DNA from: JANXMY01 sp965246745
GTDB lineage: Bacteria; Armatimonadota; Armatimonadia; Armatimonadales; Capsulimonadaceae
Direction of reading: 5' to 3'
Length of the DNA: 64,000 nt
Assembly (NCBI GenBank): GCA_965246745.1
Contig: OZ251980.1
Coordinates: 682,001 to 746,000, forward strand
In this document: piece after piece, positions 7,270 to 16,641 of the stretch
Layout: each line of letters opens with the position of its first letter
How positions within the stretch are numbered: position 1 is the stretch's first letter
Made by a program: the position numbers and the translations under genes
The notes under the pieces: generated by a model
The model's database searches: none
What the model was told of the DNA's origin: nothing
The model's input: only the letters and a program-made list of their open reading frames with translations

Positions 7270-8572
7270 GGTCGGGCACAGGCTCCGGCGCAGCCCCGGC
7301 GTCGGCGATATCCTGCGCGGTGAACCGGCCCAGCGTTCCCCAGGCCAGCAGGCCGCAGAACAGATACACCAGCGCGACGGCGGCAAAGATCAGGCGCAGG
7401 GCCGACGGCCCGGAAAAATGCAGCGTCAGCCCCGCCATCAGCAGGCCGCCCGCCGTGGTCGCCATCTGGGCCAGCAGGCTGATAGTCGCAAAGACCCGGC
7501 CCTGCAAGTGGGGCGGGGCGCTGGATTGAAACAATGTCATGTTGCCGATATTCTCAATCGTGTTGCCGACGCAGCTTAAAAACAGCATCGCGCCGCCGGT
7601 CCACATCTCGGTAGTTCCGGCAAACGCCAGCCCGGTCACAGCCATGATGCTGAAGCCGATAAGGAGCAGCCGGGCCGGCGGCACCGACCGCAGCGGCCCG
7701 GAAGCGACCAGGCCGGTCAGCAGCGCCGCGCTGAAGCCGACCGAAACCAGCCCGGCATAGGTGCCGCCGCCGCCGTGCCACAGGTCGTGGACAAACGGAA
7801 ACTCCAGCGTGTTCGTCACCTGCGACGCCGCAATCGCCACCAGCAGCATGGTCAGCGCCGGGCGCAGAATCGGGCTGCCCCCGACATAGGCAATGCCTTC
7901 GCGGGCATCGTCCCAAACCCCTTTCGGGCCGGGCGCGGCTTTCCGGGCCGGCGCGGCTTCCGGCGGACGGATAAAGCCGATCAAAAGCGCGGACACGGCA
8001 AAGGTCGCGGCGTCAAAAACAAACACGCCGCGCGGCGACAGCGCCGCCAGCAGCAAAGCGCCGACCGCCGGGCCGAGCAGGGAGCAAGCCTGCGTTCCGG
8101 TGAAAGTCAGACTGTTCGCCTGCATCAGATCGGCCTGCGGCACCACCCGGCGCATGAGGCTCTGCCGGGCGGGACCGAAAAAGCAGGAAAACGACGCGGT
8201 CAAAAACGACACGGTGTAAAACACGGCCAGGTCATGCGGCCCGAAATGCCTGGTGTTCGTCACCAGCAGCAGCCCCAGAATTGTCCCGGTTCGGGCGAGG
8301 TCGGCGGCGACCATTGTTCGCTTTTGCGGCCAGCGGTCCGCCATCACCCCCCCAAGCAGGGCAAACAGCAGGGCAGGCATCGTGCCGCAGACAAACGACA
8401 GCCCCAGGGCGCTTTTGCTGCCGGTGGCTTTGTAGACCACGACGGGAACAGACACATACAGCGCCCAGTCGCCGAGCGTTGACACCATCTGTGCCAGCCA
8501 CAGCAGCCCGAAGCGGCGGTTGCGGAACAAGGCCAGCGCGGGCGCGTTTTTCAATTTTTGGAGCATAAACAC
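7247..8572 (-). CDS. MFS transporter (MFS_3 / enterobactin-exporter-like)
   Basis: 441 residues with about 12 hydrophobic segments. The start LALFRNRRFGLLWLAQMVS followed by LGDWAL is typical for the MFS_3/EntS group of drug and siderophore exporters, and GGVMADRWPQKRTMV is the loop 2-3 MFS motif. It lies in the inner membrane. Its gene is transcribed on the minus strand ahead of the overlapping methyltransferase gene. Whether it exports a siderophore, antibiotic or metabolite cannot be told. A promoter-like TATAAT stands ~70 nt upstream, in the gap after pnkp. Confidence 0.88.
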   Translation of the reverse strand: MFMLQKLKNAPALALFRNRRFGLLWLAQMVSTLGDWALYVSVPVVVYKATGSKSALGLSFVCGTMPALLFALLGGVMADRWPQKRTMVAADLARTGTILGLLLVTNTRHFGPHDLAVFYTVSFLTASFSCFFGPARQSLMRRVVPQADLMQANSLTFTGTQACSLLGPAVGALLLAALSPRGVFVFDAATFAVSALLIGFIRPPEAAPARKAAPGPKGVWDDAREGIAYVGGSPILRPALTMLLVAIAASQVTNTLEFPFVHDLWHGGGGTYAGLVSVGFSAALLTGLVASGPLRSVPPARLLLIGFSIMAVTGLAFAGTTEMWTGGAMLFLSCVGNTIENIGNMTLFQSSAPPHLQGRVFATISLLAQMATTAGGLLMAGLTLHFSGPSALRLIFAAVALVYLFCGLLAWGTLGRFTAQDIADAGAAPEPVPDHAEPARA

Positions 8573-8639
8573 CGTATTCCGGGGAGACGTGGAACGCGTT
8601 CGGAGAAGCCTGCAAAGAAGCCTGTGCGGCGATGCTGTT

Positions 8640-8645
8640 ATTATA
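8640..8645 (-). promoter_or_regulatory. Extended -10 box of the MFS - methyltransferase unit
   Basis: On the minus strand the sequence reads TGTTATAAT, a perfect TATAAT with the TG extension. There is no good -35 element at 17 nt. It lies just downstream of the pnkp stop and ~68 nt before the MFS start codon. Confidence 0.55.
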
Positions 8646-8658
8646 ACACAGCTTTTGA

Positions 8659-11211
8659 TTATAAGCGCGGGTCCACCGGCTCACTTTCCAAAGCGAGAAC
8701 GCCGAAAACGCATTCATGCACCCGGCGGAGCGGCTCGCGGCGCACAAAGCGCTCCAGCGCTTCAATGCCGAGGGCGAACTCGCGCAGGGCCAGCGACCGC
8801 TTGCCGGCCAGCCCGCGCGACCGCAGGCGCTCCAAATTCTCGGGGGCCGTGTATTCGGGGCCGTAGATAATCCGCAGATACTCGCGCCCCCGGCACTTCA
8901 CCGCCGGCTGCGCCACTCCGCGCGGACCGTGCGCGATGAAGTCCAGCGGCTTGACGACCATGCCTTCGCCGCCCTGCCCGGTCAGCTCTTCCCACCACCG
9001 AATGCCCGCCGCGACACGGTCCGGGTCGGTGACTTCAACCGCTTGAAACGGCGTTTGGAGCAGCAGCCCCGTGTCGTCCGCCGCACAAATATCGGCAAGT
9101 GTTTCCATGTGCCACCGATGATCTTTGCCGGTGTGCACCGCGCCTTCCGACGCCAGCAGATGAAACGGGGCCAGCTTGTAGTCGCCGAGGCCCGACACCG
9201 GCCAGCAGTAGCGGCGGTAGGCATCGGTGAACTGCCCGGCCATTGCGGCCCGCGCCCGGTACTTTTCCAACATCGGCCCGAGGCCGTCCGTATGCGGGGC
9301 CGCCGCTTCAAGCGCCGCGACCGCGCGGGGCAGCGACGCGCCGGCCGCCGCGCCGACGGCGGCGTACTGCTGCCGCAGCAGCTCCTGCGCTTTGGCCGAC
9401 CAGGGCATCAGCTCGCAGTCCAGGCACACCCAGTCGGTGCCGAGCGTGTCCCACAAGCCGCTTCGGGTCAGCGCGGCCCCGACAACTGTGAGAAACTCTT
9501 GTTCCAGCGCCAGGCTGTCGAAAAAGCGACGGCCCGTGCGCGTGACGCAGACGCCGACCCCTTCGCCGCTCACCCCGAACCGGCTCCGGGCAGCGGCTTC
9601 GTCCCGGCAGACAAGGACCACGGCCCGCGACCCCATGTGCTTTTGCTCGCAAATCACCGTTGGGATGCCCTGAGCGCGAAAGTAGGCAAACGCCTCGGCG
9701 GGGTGCTCCAAAAGCCCCGGCTCCTTCGTCGTCTCGGACGGTGACATGGTCGGCGGCAGGTAAATCAGCCATTTGGGGTTTGCGGCAAAGCGACTCATCA
9801 CCTCCAGGGCCGCGATGCCGTTTTCTTCCCGAATGGTCACATTTCCATGCAGCCGCGTCGCGACAAGGCGCTTGCCGAGCACGTCGGCGATGTCCAGCAC
9901 GTCGTCCTGCTGCTGCTGCGCCGTCAGGGCCGAAGCCGGCGGCTCGGCGGCGGGCAGAAACGGGCGCATCGGCTCGGCGTAGGTCCGCAGCGCCGGCACC
10001 GAGACGGTCTCGCGCTCCGGCCAGCGCAGAGCCGTGAGGCTGCCGCCGAAGACGCAGCCCGTATCAATGTTCAGCGTGTTATTCAGCCATTCGGACTGGG
10101 GAACCGGCGTGTGGCCGTATACCACAGCGGCGTCGCCCCGGTACTCCTGCGCCCACGGATACCGCACCGGCAGGCCGAATTCGTCGGTCTCGCCGGTGGT
10201 TTCGCCGAACAGCGCGAAGTCGCGGACCCGGCCCGACCCGCGCCCCTGCATCTCGGCCTTCATGCCGGCGTGGGCGACCACCAGCCGGCCGCCGTCGAGC
10301 ACATAATGGCTGACCAGGCCGTCCAAAAACTGTGCGGCTTCGGCGCGGAACTCCGGCGGCTCGCTTTCCATCTGCGCCAGCGTGTCCGCCAGCCCGTGCG
10401 CGATCTGCACATTCCGCCCATTGAGATACTTCAAAAACTTGATGTCATGGTTGCCGGGAACGCACAGCGCGTAGCCGTCCTTGACCATTCCCATGACGAG
10501 CTTCAGAACATCGGGTGACTTCGGCCCCCGGTCTACCAAGTCGCCGAGAAACACGGCCTTGCGGCCCGCAGGCGGCGTGACTCTATGACCATCAACAGCG
10601 TAGCCGAGCTTCGTCAGCAGCGCCGTGAGTTCGTCAAAGCAGCCGTGAACATCACCGACAATATCAAACGGCCCATGCTCGGACTTTTTGTTGTTGTACA
10701 GCGGCTCGCGCGTCACCGTCGTCGCCAGGACTTCGGCTTCGCTTCGCAGGACAAACACATGCCGGAAGCCCTCACGCTCCAAATTTTGCAGCGACTGCCG
10801 CAGGCTCTTACAATGGTTGCGGACCACATGCGGCCCGAAGCTCCGGTCCGGCCGGGATTGGTTGCGCTCTTGGCAGACGCGCTCCGGCAAATCCAGCACA
10901 ATCGCCACCGGCAGGCAGTGGAATTCGCGGGCCAGGGCAATCAGCGGCAGCCGCGCTTCGGGCTGAACATTGGTGGCATCCACCACGGTCAGCCGCCCAG
11001 CGGCTAGGCGCTTGGCGGCGATGAAGTGCAGCACTTCAAACGCATCTTTGGTCGCGGCTTGATCGTTTTCGTCGTCGGACACCAAGCCCCGGCAGGTATC
11101 CGACGACAGCGTTTCGGTCGGCAGAAAGTGGGCGCGGGCGAACGACGATTTGCCGGACCCCGACGCGCCGATGAGCACGACGAGCGACAATTCAGGGATT
11201 TTGATGTTCAT
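8659..11211 (-). CDS. pnkp: Polynucleotide kinase-phosphatase-ligase (bacterial RNA repair Pnkp)
   Basis: 850 residues, the normal size of bacterial Pnkp (~850-870). Three domains are visible. The 5'-kinase (residues ~1-170) has the P-loop GASGSGKSS with Lys21 and a VVDATN segment. The metallo-phosphatase (~180-415) shows DIVGDVHGC, FLGDLVDRGPKS, VPGNHD, VAHAGM and YGHTPV. The C-terminal adenylyltransferase/ligase domain has the nucleotidyl Lys524 in QKHMGSRA and a GEGMVVKP motif. In known systems Pnkp heals and seals RNA cut by ribotoxins together with Hen1, which 2'-O-methylates the new 3' end. Here hen1 is two genes upstream on the same strand, so both parts of the system are present. Confidence 0.95.
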   Translation of the reverse strand: MNIKIPELSLVVLIGASGSGKSSFARAHFLPTETLSSDTCRGLVSDDENDQAATKDAFEVLHFIAAKRLAAGRLTVVDATNVQPEARLPLIALAREFHCLPVAIVLDLPERVCQERNQSRPDRSFGPHVVRNHCKSLRQSLQNLEREGFRHVFVLRSEAEVLATTVTREPLYNNKKSEHGPFDIVGDVHGCFDELTALLTKLGYAVDGHRVTPPAGRKAVFLGDLVDRGPKSPDVLKLVMGMVKDGYALCVPGNHDIKFLKYLNGRNVQIAHGLADTLAQMESEPPEFRAEAAQFLDGLVSHYVLDGGRLVVAHAGMKAEMQGRGSGRVRDFALFGETTGETDEFGLPVRYPWAQEYRGDAAVVYGHTPVPQSEWLNNTLNIDTGCVFGGSLTALRWPERETVSVPALRTYAEPMRPFLPAAEPPASALTAQQQQDDVLDIADVLGKRLVATRLHGNVTIREENGIAALEVMSRFAANPKWLIYLPPTMSPSETTKEPGLLEHPAEAFAYFRAQGIPTVICEQKHMGSRAVVLVCRDEAAARSRFGVSGEGVGVCVTRTGRRFFDSLALEQEFLTVVGAALTRSGLWDTLGTDWVCLDCELMPWSAKAQELLRQQYAAVGAAAGASLPRAVAALEAAAPHTDGLGPMLEKYRARAAMAGQFTDAYRRYCWPVSGLGDYKLAPFHLLASEGAVHTGKDHRWHMETLADICAADDTGLLLQTPFQAVEVTDPDRVAAGIRWWEELTGQGGEGMVVKPLDFIAHGPRGVAQPAVKCRGREYLRIIYGPEYTAPENLERLRSRGLAGKRSLALREFALGIEALERFVRREPLRRVHECVFGVLALESEPVDPRL

Positions 11212-11221
11212 GTTTTTCGTT

Positions 11222-11347
11222 CCCAGGGCTGAACCCCTGGGCTTTAAAAAGGCAAGCCCCCGCCTTCGCGGGCGAAGACTTCAAGATAATTCCGATGCCC
11301 GCGAAGGCGGGAAATTGCACTTCAAAGCCCTGCCGTTCAGGGCAGGG
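11222..11347. repeat. Palindromic element, GGGCTGAACCCC / CCGCCTTCGCGGG family
   Basis: The outer arms are cccagggctgaaccc and its imperfect partner near ccgttcagggcaggg; the inner arms are cccgccttcgcgggc and gcccgcgaaggcggg, which pair perfectly. It occupies the whole gap between the ADP-ribosylglycohydrolase gene (whose stop codon lies 3 nt outside the element) and pnkp. A close relative lies at 13775, upstream of hen1, so both sides of this operon carry the same element. Confidence 0.85.
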
Positions 11348-11349
11348 TA

Positions 11350-12348
11350 CTAATCCCACGCCGCCCCAAGCCGCGCCAATCGCGGCCGGTACTCAATCCG
11401 CTCGGCCCATTCGGCAGGCCAGGCGTCCAGGCCGTGATACGCCCCGGCGAATGCGCCCGCCAGGCACGCAATCGAATCGGAGTCGCCCGACGAGACGGCC
11501 GCCCGGCGTATCACGGCCAGGGGGTCATCGGGGAACAAGAGAAAGCACAGCAAGCCCGTCGCCAGCGCTTCCTCGGCCACCCACCCCGCGCCGGTAATCG
11601 CGCAGGGGTCGCCCAGACGGTCGCCATTCGCGAGCGCCACATCGAGCGCGGCGAGGCTTCCCAAACACTCATCCCAGCCCCGCGCGATAAACTCTTCCGG
11701 CGAGTTCACCATTGGCCGCTGCCAGAGCGTCCCCAGCCAGTCGCCGTGATATTCTTCCCGCTGCGATAGCGCATACTCGCGCAAAACGCGCGGCAGATCG
11801 CGCGGCGTCGTGCCGGCAATCAGAAACGCAATCGCGGCGGCAGTCAAGTCCGACGCCGCCAGGGCGGCCGGGTGCCCGTGGGTCAGCGCCGCTTGAAACT
11901 GCGCCAGCGCCGCCCGCGTCTTGGGGGACACATCGCGCAAAACACCCACAGTCTGCACCCGCATATTCGCCCCGCAGCCTTTGGAGTCTTTGACTGTCGC
12001 TTCGGTCCAGAGCATCCCCCGGTGCAGCCGCCCGCAGGCCGTGAGACACGTCATGCCGGGGGCGCGGTTGTTGTCCGGGCTGCCCGCCCACGCAATAAAC
12101 GCTTCCCGCAGCGAGGCTTCCAGCGTCTCCGGCGCAAACGGCTTCGGGGCTTGGAGCAGCGCTTCCCCGACCGCCAGCGCCATCTGCGTGTCGTCGGTGA
12201 CGAGTGCCGGGCTGCCGCTGATCTCCTGCGGCCCGCTCGGCGGGAACCGGCGCACGATCTCGGCGACCGACAGAAACTCGGTCTGGAAGCCCAGCGCATC
12301 GCCGAACGCCATCCCGAACAAACACCCCGACGCTTGTTTTCCGGTCAT
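11350..12348 (-). CDS. ADP-ribosylglycohydrolase family protein in the RNA-repair operon
   Basis: 332 residues. The ARH fold signatures are visible: CLFGMAFGDALG at the start, VTDDTQMA (metal-binding DDT) and VSSGDSDSIACLAGA (second metal site). The family removes ADP-ribose from proteins, nucleic acids or small molecules using two Mg ions. Its ATG overlaps the hen1 stop codon by 4 nt (ATGA), so translation is coupled to hen1, and pnkp follows in the same direction. This placement suggests a role in RNA end processing or in reversing ADP-ribosylation of RNA or repair proteins; that role is inference. The substrate cannot be read from the sequence. Confidence 0.88.
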   Translation of the reverse strand: MTGKQASGCLFGMAFGDALGFQTEFLSVAEIVRRFPPSGPQEISGSPALVTDDTQMALAVGEALLQAPKPFAPETLEASLREAFIAWAGSPDNNRAPGMTCLTACGRLHRGMLWTEATVKDSKGCGANMRVQTVGVLRDVSPKTRAALAQFQAALTHGHPAALAASDLTAAAIAFLIAGTTPRDLPRVLREYALSQREEYHGDWLGTLWQRPMVNSPEEFIARGWDECLGSLAALDVALANGDRLGDPCAITGAGWVAEEALATGLLCFLLFPDDPLAVIRRAAVSSGDSDSIACLAGAFAGAYHGLDAWPAEWAERIEYRPRLARLGAAWD

Positions 12349-13736
12349 TGCGGCCTCTCAAAAATCGCCATTTGGCTGGGTGCGCCGAGGGCGCTGTCTT
12401 CCGGGCCGAGCGGCAGAAAGCGGGCGGCGTAGCCGAAGCGCTCGCCGAGGCGATTGGCCCAGCCCTCGAATTCGGCGCGGGTCCACTCAAACCGATGGTC
12501 TTTGTGGCGGAACTTGCCGGCAGGCAGAGTCGGAAACTTCGGGTTGTATTCGGCGTTCGGGGTCGTGACAACCACTGTCGCGGGCCGGGCGAATTCGAAG
12601 ACGGCCCGCTCAAGCGCCGCCAAGCGCGGCGGGTCGAGATGCTCAATCACTTCCACGACCGCCGCCGCGTCGTAGCCCTCCAAGCGCTTGTCGCGGTAGA
12701 TCAGCGAGCCGTGCAGGAGCGAAATCCGCTCCCGCTGCATCGGCGGCAGGCGGTCCAGTTTCAGCTTGTCCTGGGCGATTTCGAGAGCGCGGTACGACAC
12801 GTCCATCCCGAGAATGGCCGAAAACTGCCGGTCGGCCAGCAGCAAAGACAGCAGCCGCCCTTCGCCGCAGCCCAAATCCAGCACACGCCTGGCATCCGCC
12901 TCTTTCAGCGCGGCCAGCACTGCGCCGAGGCGCTGGGAGTGCAGGCTGAGCGGCTTTTCGATGGTTTCTTCCTCGCGGTCCGGGAGCGCGTCGCCGTCGT
13001 CGCCCGCCGGCGCTTCAGTGCCCGTGAGCTGTTCCAAAGCGTCGCGGACGAGCGAGTGGCGCTGCTTCAAGTAGCCGCGCACGATGGTCTCTTTTTCGGG
13101 GTGCGAGTGGAGCCAGCCTTCGCCTTTTTGCACTAATTTTTCGACTTCGGCGTCGCCGATAAAGTAGTGCTTGCCGGTATCGAGTGCGGGGACTAAGACG
13201 TACAAATGGGTCAGCAGGTCGGCAAGGCGTTTTGTCGCGGACAGCGTCACCGAAAAATACGGACTTTGGCCCCAGTCGGGAAACGTGTCGTCCAACGCGC
13301 AGCCCGAAACTTCCACGGCGTAGCCGAGCGGCTCAAATAATCGCCGGATAAGTTCTGCGCCGCCCCGGCTCGGCAGAACGTCCAGCCGCGCTTGGAGCGG
13401 CAGCGCGGTTTCGGCGATCTCGGGCCGATCTTTGCAGCGGCCTCCCAATGCGCTGCCGAACACTTGGGCCAAGGCGACCGACAGGAAAGACGACGCCACA
13501 TAAGGCCGGTCATTGACATACTGCGCCAGCGTTCGGTTTGCATTGCCGCGCACCAACGCCACCGGGTCCACGTCGAGCAGCAGCGCCGCCGTGCAGCGGG
13601 CGTCGGTCGCTTCCGGGTAGAAGACATGCGCCGCGCCGAACGACAGCGGGAACGACTGCGCCCGGCTCGGGTTCTTGTGCAGCAGGTAGCCCAAGTCGGT
13701 CGCGGGCGTGTGGGTTGTGGTGAGGGTCAGAAGCAT
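12345..13736 (-). CDS. hen1: 3'-terminal RNA ribose 2'-O-methyltransferase Hen1 (bacterial)
   Basis: 463 residues, the usual length of bacterial Hen1. The N-terminal ~240 residues match the bacteria-specific domain that contacts Pnkp (start MLLTLTTTHTPATDLGYLLHKNP). The C-terminal methyltransferase has VLDLGCGEGRLLSLLL for SAM binding, and the Hen1 metal site: EVIEHLDPPR (Glu-x-x-Glu-His) followed by the His in FRHKDHRFEW. Together with Pnkp it repairs cleaved tRNA-like RNA and marks the break so the toxin cannot cut again. It is the first gene of the operon; the gap upstream holds a palindromic element. Confidence 0.95.
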   Translation of the reverse strand: MLLTLTTTHTPATDLGYLLHKNPSRAQSFPLSFGAAHVFYPEATDARCTAALLLDVDPVALVRGNANRTLAQYVNDRPYVASSFLSVALAQVFGSALGGRCKDRPEIAETALPLQARLDVLPSRGGAELIRRLFEPLGYAVEVSGCALDDTFPDWGQSPYFSVTLSATKRLADLLTHLYVLVPALDTGKHYFIGDAEVEKLVQKGEGWLHSHPEKETIVRGYLKQRHSLVRDALEQLTGTEAPAGDDGDALPDREEETIEKPLSLHSQRLGAVLAALKEADARRVLDLGCGEGRLLSLLLADRQFSAILGMDVSYRALEIAQDKLKLDRLPPMQRERISLLHGSLIYRDKRLEGYDAAAVVEVIEHLDPPRLAALERAVFEFARPATVVVTTPNAEYNPKFPTLPAGKFRHKDHRFEWTRAEFEGWANRLGERFGYAARFLPLGPEDSALGAPSQMAIFERPQ

Positions 13737-13774
13737 AATTGTGCCGGAAAGATCAGTGGCGAAAAGATCAGCAA

Positions 13775-13903
13775 CACGGGGCTGAACCCCCGTGCTTTGA
13801 AAGGCAATTCCCCGCCTTCGCGGGCATAAGACCCATCTCGTTCACATCTTCGCCCGCGAAGGCGGGAGCTTGCACTTTTGAAGCACGGGGGTTCAGCCCC
13901 GTG
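13775..13903. repeat. Palindromic element, second copy of the GGGCTGAACCCC family
   Basis: The outer arms cacggggctgaacccccgtg and its complement cacgggggttcagccccgtg, and the inner arms cccgccttcgcgggc / gcccgcgaaggcggg, close a ~129-bp palindrome. It lies between divergent hen1 and ispG and shares its design and about half of its bases with the element at 11222. The rest of 13739-14010 holds only the ispG promoter region. Confidence 0.88.
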
Positions 13904-13977
13904 GGGAATTTCTGCTGTTAAAAGGTAAGTTTACTCCCTCGCGCGGCCTAGCGTCAAGGGAAAACCTAAAGGGAAGG

Positions 13978-13983
13978 TATAAT
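13978..13983 (+). promoter_or_regulatory. -10 box of ispG
   Basis: A perfect TATAAT 27 nt before the ispG ATG. No convincing -35 at 17 nt. A GGAGGAG Shine-Dalgarno follows, so the transcript has a short leader. Confidence 0.6.
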
Positions 13984-14010
13984 AAACACAGAACTCGTGG
14001 AGGAGACACC

Positions 14011-15306
<1,296 letters not shown>

Positions 15307-15309
15307 AGC

Positions 15310-15597
15310 ATGAACGAAAGCGATATAATCAGTTCCTCCAAAACCGATTGGGCGCGAATTGATGCAATGATGGACGATGAGATTGATGTTTCCGCCTCGC
15401 CGCTCTTAACTGACGATTTCTTCATCAAAGCAAAGTTGTTACTGCCGGGTGAGAGTGCGTCTCGCCAGACGGTGAAAGTTGAGATTGAGCTAGACCCCAA
15501 AATACTAGCCTGGTTTCAGTCTCAAGGACAGGACTACGAGCGGCGTATTCGGGCCGCTCTGCGCCTCTACGCCGAGGCACATCAGTCAGCGGCTTAG
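15310..15597 (+). CDS. BrnA-like antitoxin, orphan
   Basis: 95 residues. The pattern DWARIDAMMDDEIDVSASPLL followed by a TDDFFIKAKLLLP segment and LDPKILAWFQSQGQDYERRIRAALRLY fits the BrnA family (DUF4415), a ribbon-helix-helix antitoxin that blocks the RelE-fold toxin BrnT. BrnT normally lies just upstream; here ispG is there and no toxin frame is seen on either side, so this is a stand-alone antitoxin. The ATG lies 3 nt after the ispG stop. The gene is enclosed by the duplicated ispG end, which points to its acquisition as a small insert. Confidence 0.8.
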   Translation: MNESDIISSSKTDWARIDAMMDDEIDVSASPLLTDDFFIKAKLLLPGESASRQTVKVEIELDPKILAWFQSQGQDYERRIRAALRLYAEAHQSAA

Positions 15598-15631
15598 AAC
15601 TGCCGTTCGCCAAAGAACTCGCGGTGATTGG

Positions 15632-15984
15632 GTGAAGCAAAAAAAGCAGCCTATACAAAGTTTTGCCGTTTGGATCGAAGCCGAGCATTGGGCCGCAGGC
15701 GAATGGACTCCAAACGACGATAATTCTGATGCGATTGTCACCCTGGAAGATGGCAGCCGGTGGTTCGCGACGTTCTTATGCCAACATATGCCAACATCGG
15801 TTCGCTCACGCAAAAGAACAAGCAAACAGGCGAATGTTTGAACGGCAAGTACTTTCGGGCTACGAATATGGTCTTGGTGGACGAAGTAACCCGCGCAAGC
15901 ATTGAGGAAGTTATCTCATATCTTTTAGCAGAAGATGAGTTTGAGGCGGCATTTTTCCGTTGCCCTGACACCGATGACGAATAG
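15632..15984 (+). pseudogene. Frameshifted gene of unknown function with a 10-bp tandem duplication
   Basis: Two frames look like halves of one ~110-residue protein: SFAVWIEAEHWAAGEWTPND...TLEDGSRWFATF in the first, and YANIGSLTQKNKQTGECLNG...VLVDEVTRASIEEVI in the second up to TAG 15982-15984. The junction has an exact duplication of atgccaacat at 15778-15787 and 15788-15797, plus an apparent extra T, so removing the duplication alone does not restore the second frame. The GTG start at 15632 lies inside the duplicated ispG end. I do not recognise the family. The alternative is that the first frame ends naturally at 15841. Confidence 0.6.
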
Positions 15985-16007
15985 GTGCTAACATTGTTGG
16001 GAAGACA

Positions 16008-16029
16008 CGAGGAAGTAAACTTCACTCGC
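16008..16029. repeat. Solitary arm of the GAGGAAGTAAA palindrome family
   Basis: 22 nt identical to the outer arm of the element at 26829. It contains the small internal palindrome gaagt-aa-acttc. Only one arm is present here, so it may be a deletion remnant. Confidence 0.7.
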
Positions 16030-16033
16030 AATT

Positions 16034-16062
16034 TTGACCGCGCCCAAGAAACCGGGTACACT
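16034..16062 (+). promoter_or_regulatory. Promoter of the membrane protein gene at 16069, leaderless
   Basis: TTGACC (16034-16039), exactly 17 nt, TACACT (16057-16062). The ATG begins 6 nt after the -10 box, at the expected transcription start, and no ribosome-binding sequence lies between, so the mRNA should start at or near the A of ATG. Confidence 0.75.
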
Positions 16063-16068
16063 GCCCCT

Positions 16069-16554
16069 ATGCTTAAAAAATTGATTTCGCAAAGCCTGGC
16101 GCGGGGCTTCCAAACGGGGTTTGTGCTGGCGGCGGCGACCAATGCGGCGATTATGACGGCGTCGGACAAGGAAAACGGGAACCCGTGGGCGGCGCTGAAT
16201 TCGGTGGCGCATATCATTGACGGCGACGACAAAGAGCAGCCCACCGAGTATTCGCCGCGCGAGTCGCTGCTCGGGGTCGCCGTCAACGGCACGGCGATGT
16301 GCGCGTGGGGCGTTTTGTACGAGGGGGCGCTGCTGGTCACGAAGGCCAAAAGCAGCGTGTGGACAGCCCTGCTCGGCGCGACGGCGGCGTATCTGATTGA
16401 TTACAAAGTGGTTCCCAAGCAGTTCACACCGGGAATTGAGAACCGCCTCAGTCACCGCTCGGTGCTGATTGCCTACGCCGCCCTTGCGCTGGGCTTTGCG
16501 CTGTCGCCGCTGTGGAATAAGCCCCCCCGCCCCAATTCTGGGGAGCCGGAGTAA
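16069..16554 (+). CDS. Putative inner-membrane protein
   Basis: 161 residues with three or four hydrophobic segments (about 15-28, 65-85, 95-112 and 130-148). Not recognised with confidence. The frame is open upstream to 15985, but the promoter position fixes ATG 16069 as the start. The last ten residues (PPRPNSGEPE) and the stop codon lie at and just past the left arm of the palindromic element at 16521, so the original C-terminus was probably altered by that insertion. A membrane role is all that can be supported. Confidence 0.7.
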   Translation: MLKKLISQSLARGFQTGFVLAAATNAAIMTASDKENGNPWAALNSVAHIIDGDDKEQPTEYSPRESLLGVAVNGTAMCAWGVLYEGALLVTKAKSSVWTALLGATAAYLIDYKVVPKQFTPGIENRLSHRSVLIAYAALALGFALSPLWNKPPRPNSGEPE

Positions 16555-16619
16555 GAGCCGGACGAACGCCGGACTTGGGCTACTCTCTGTATTGCTCCCC
16601 AGAATTGGGGCGGGGGGGC
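16521..16619. repeat. 26-bp perfect inverted repeat, CCCCAATTCTGGGG family
   Basis: Arms at 16521-16546 and 16594-16619 are perfectly complementary over 26 bp with a 47-nt centre. The left arm codes for the end of the upstream protein. Direct copies of the same arm lie at 37281-37335, and a variant with cccaatgatggg lies at 48230. Confidence 0.92.
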
Positions 16620-16630
16620 CGTTCCCGTGT

Positions 16631-16636
16631 TATAAT
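16631..16636 (+). promoter_or_regulatory. -10 box of the lptD-like gene, leaderless
   Basis: A perfect TATAAT ending 5 nt before the ATG at 16642. There is no good -35 element, and the upstream DNA is the palindromic element. No ribosome site can fit, so a leaderless transcript is likely. Confidence 0.6.
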
Positions 16637-16641
16637 AGAGT

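Noticed and set aside
8716..9744. Long antisense frame (342 codons) opposite pnkp
   Set aside because: It is the GC-driven shadow of the pnkp reading frame, has no family motifs and no start signals.
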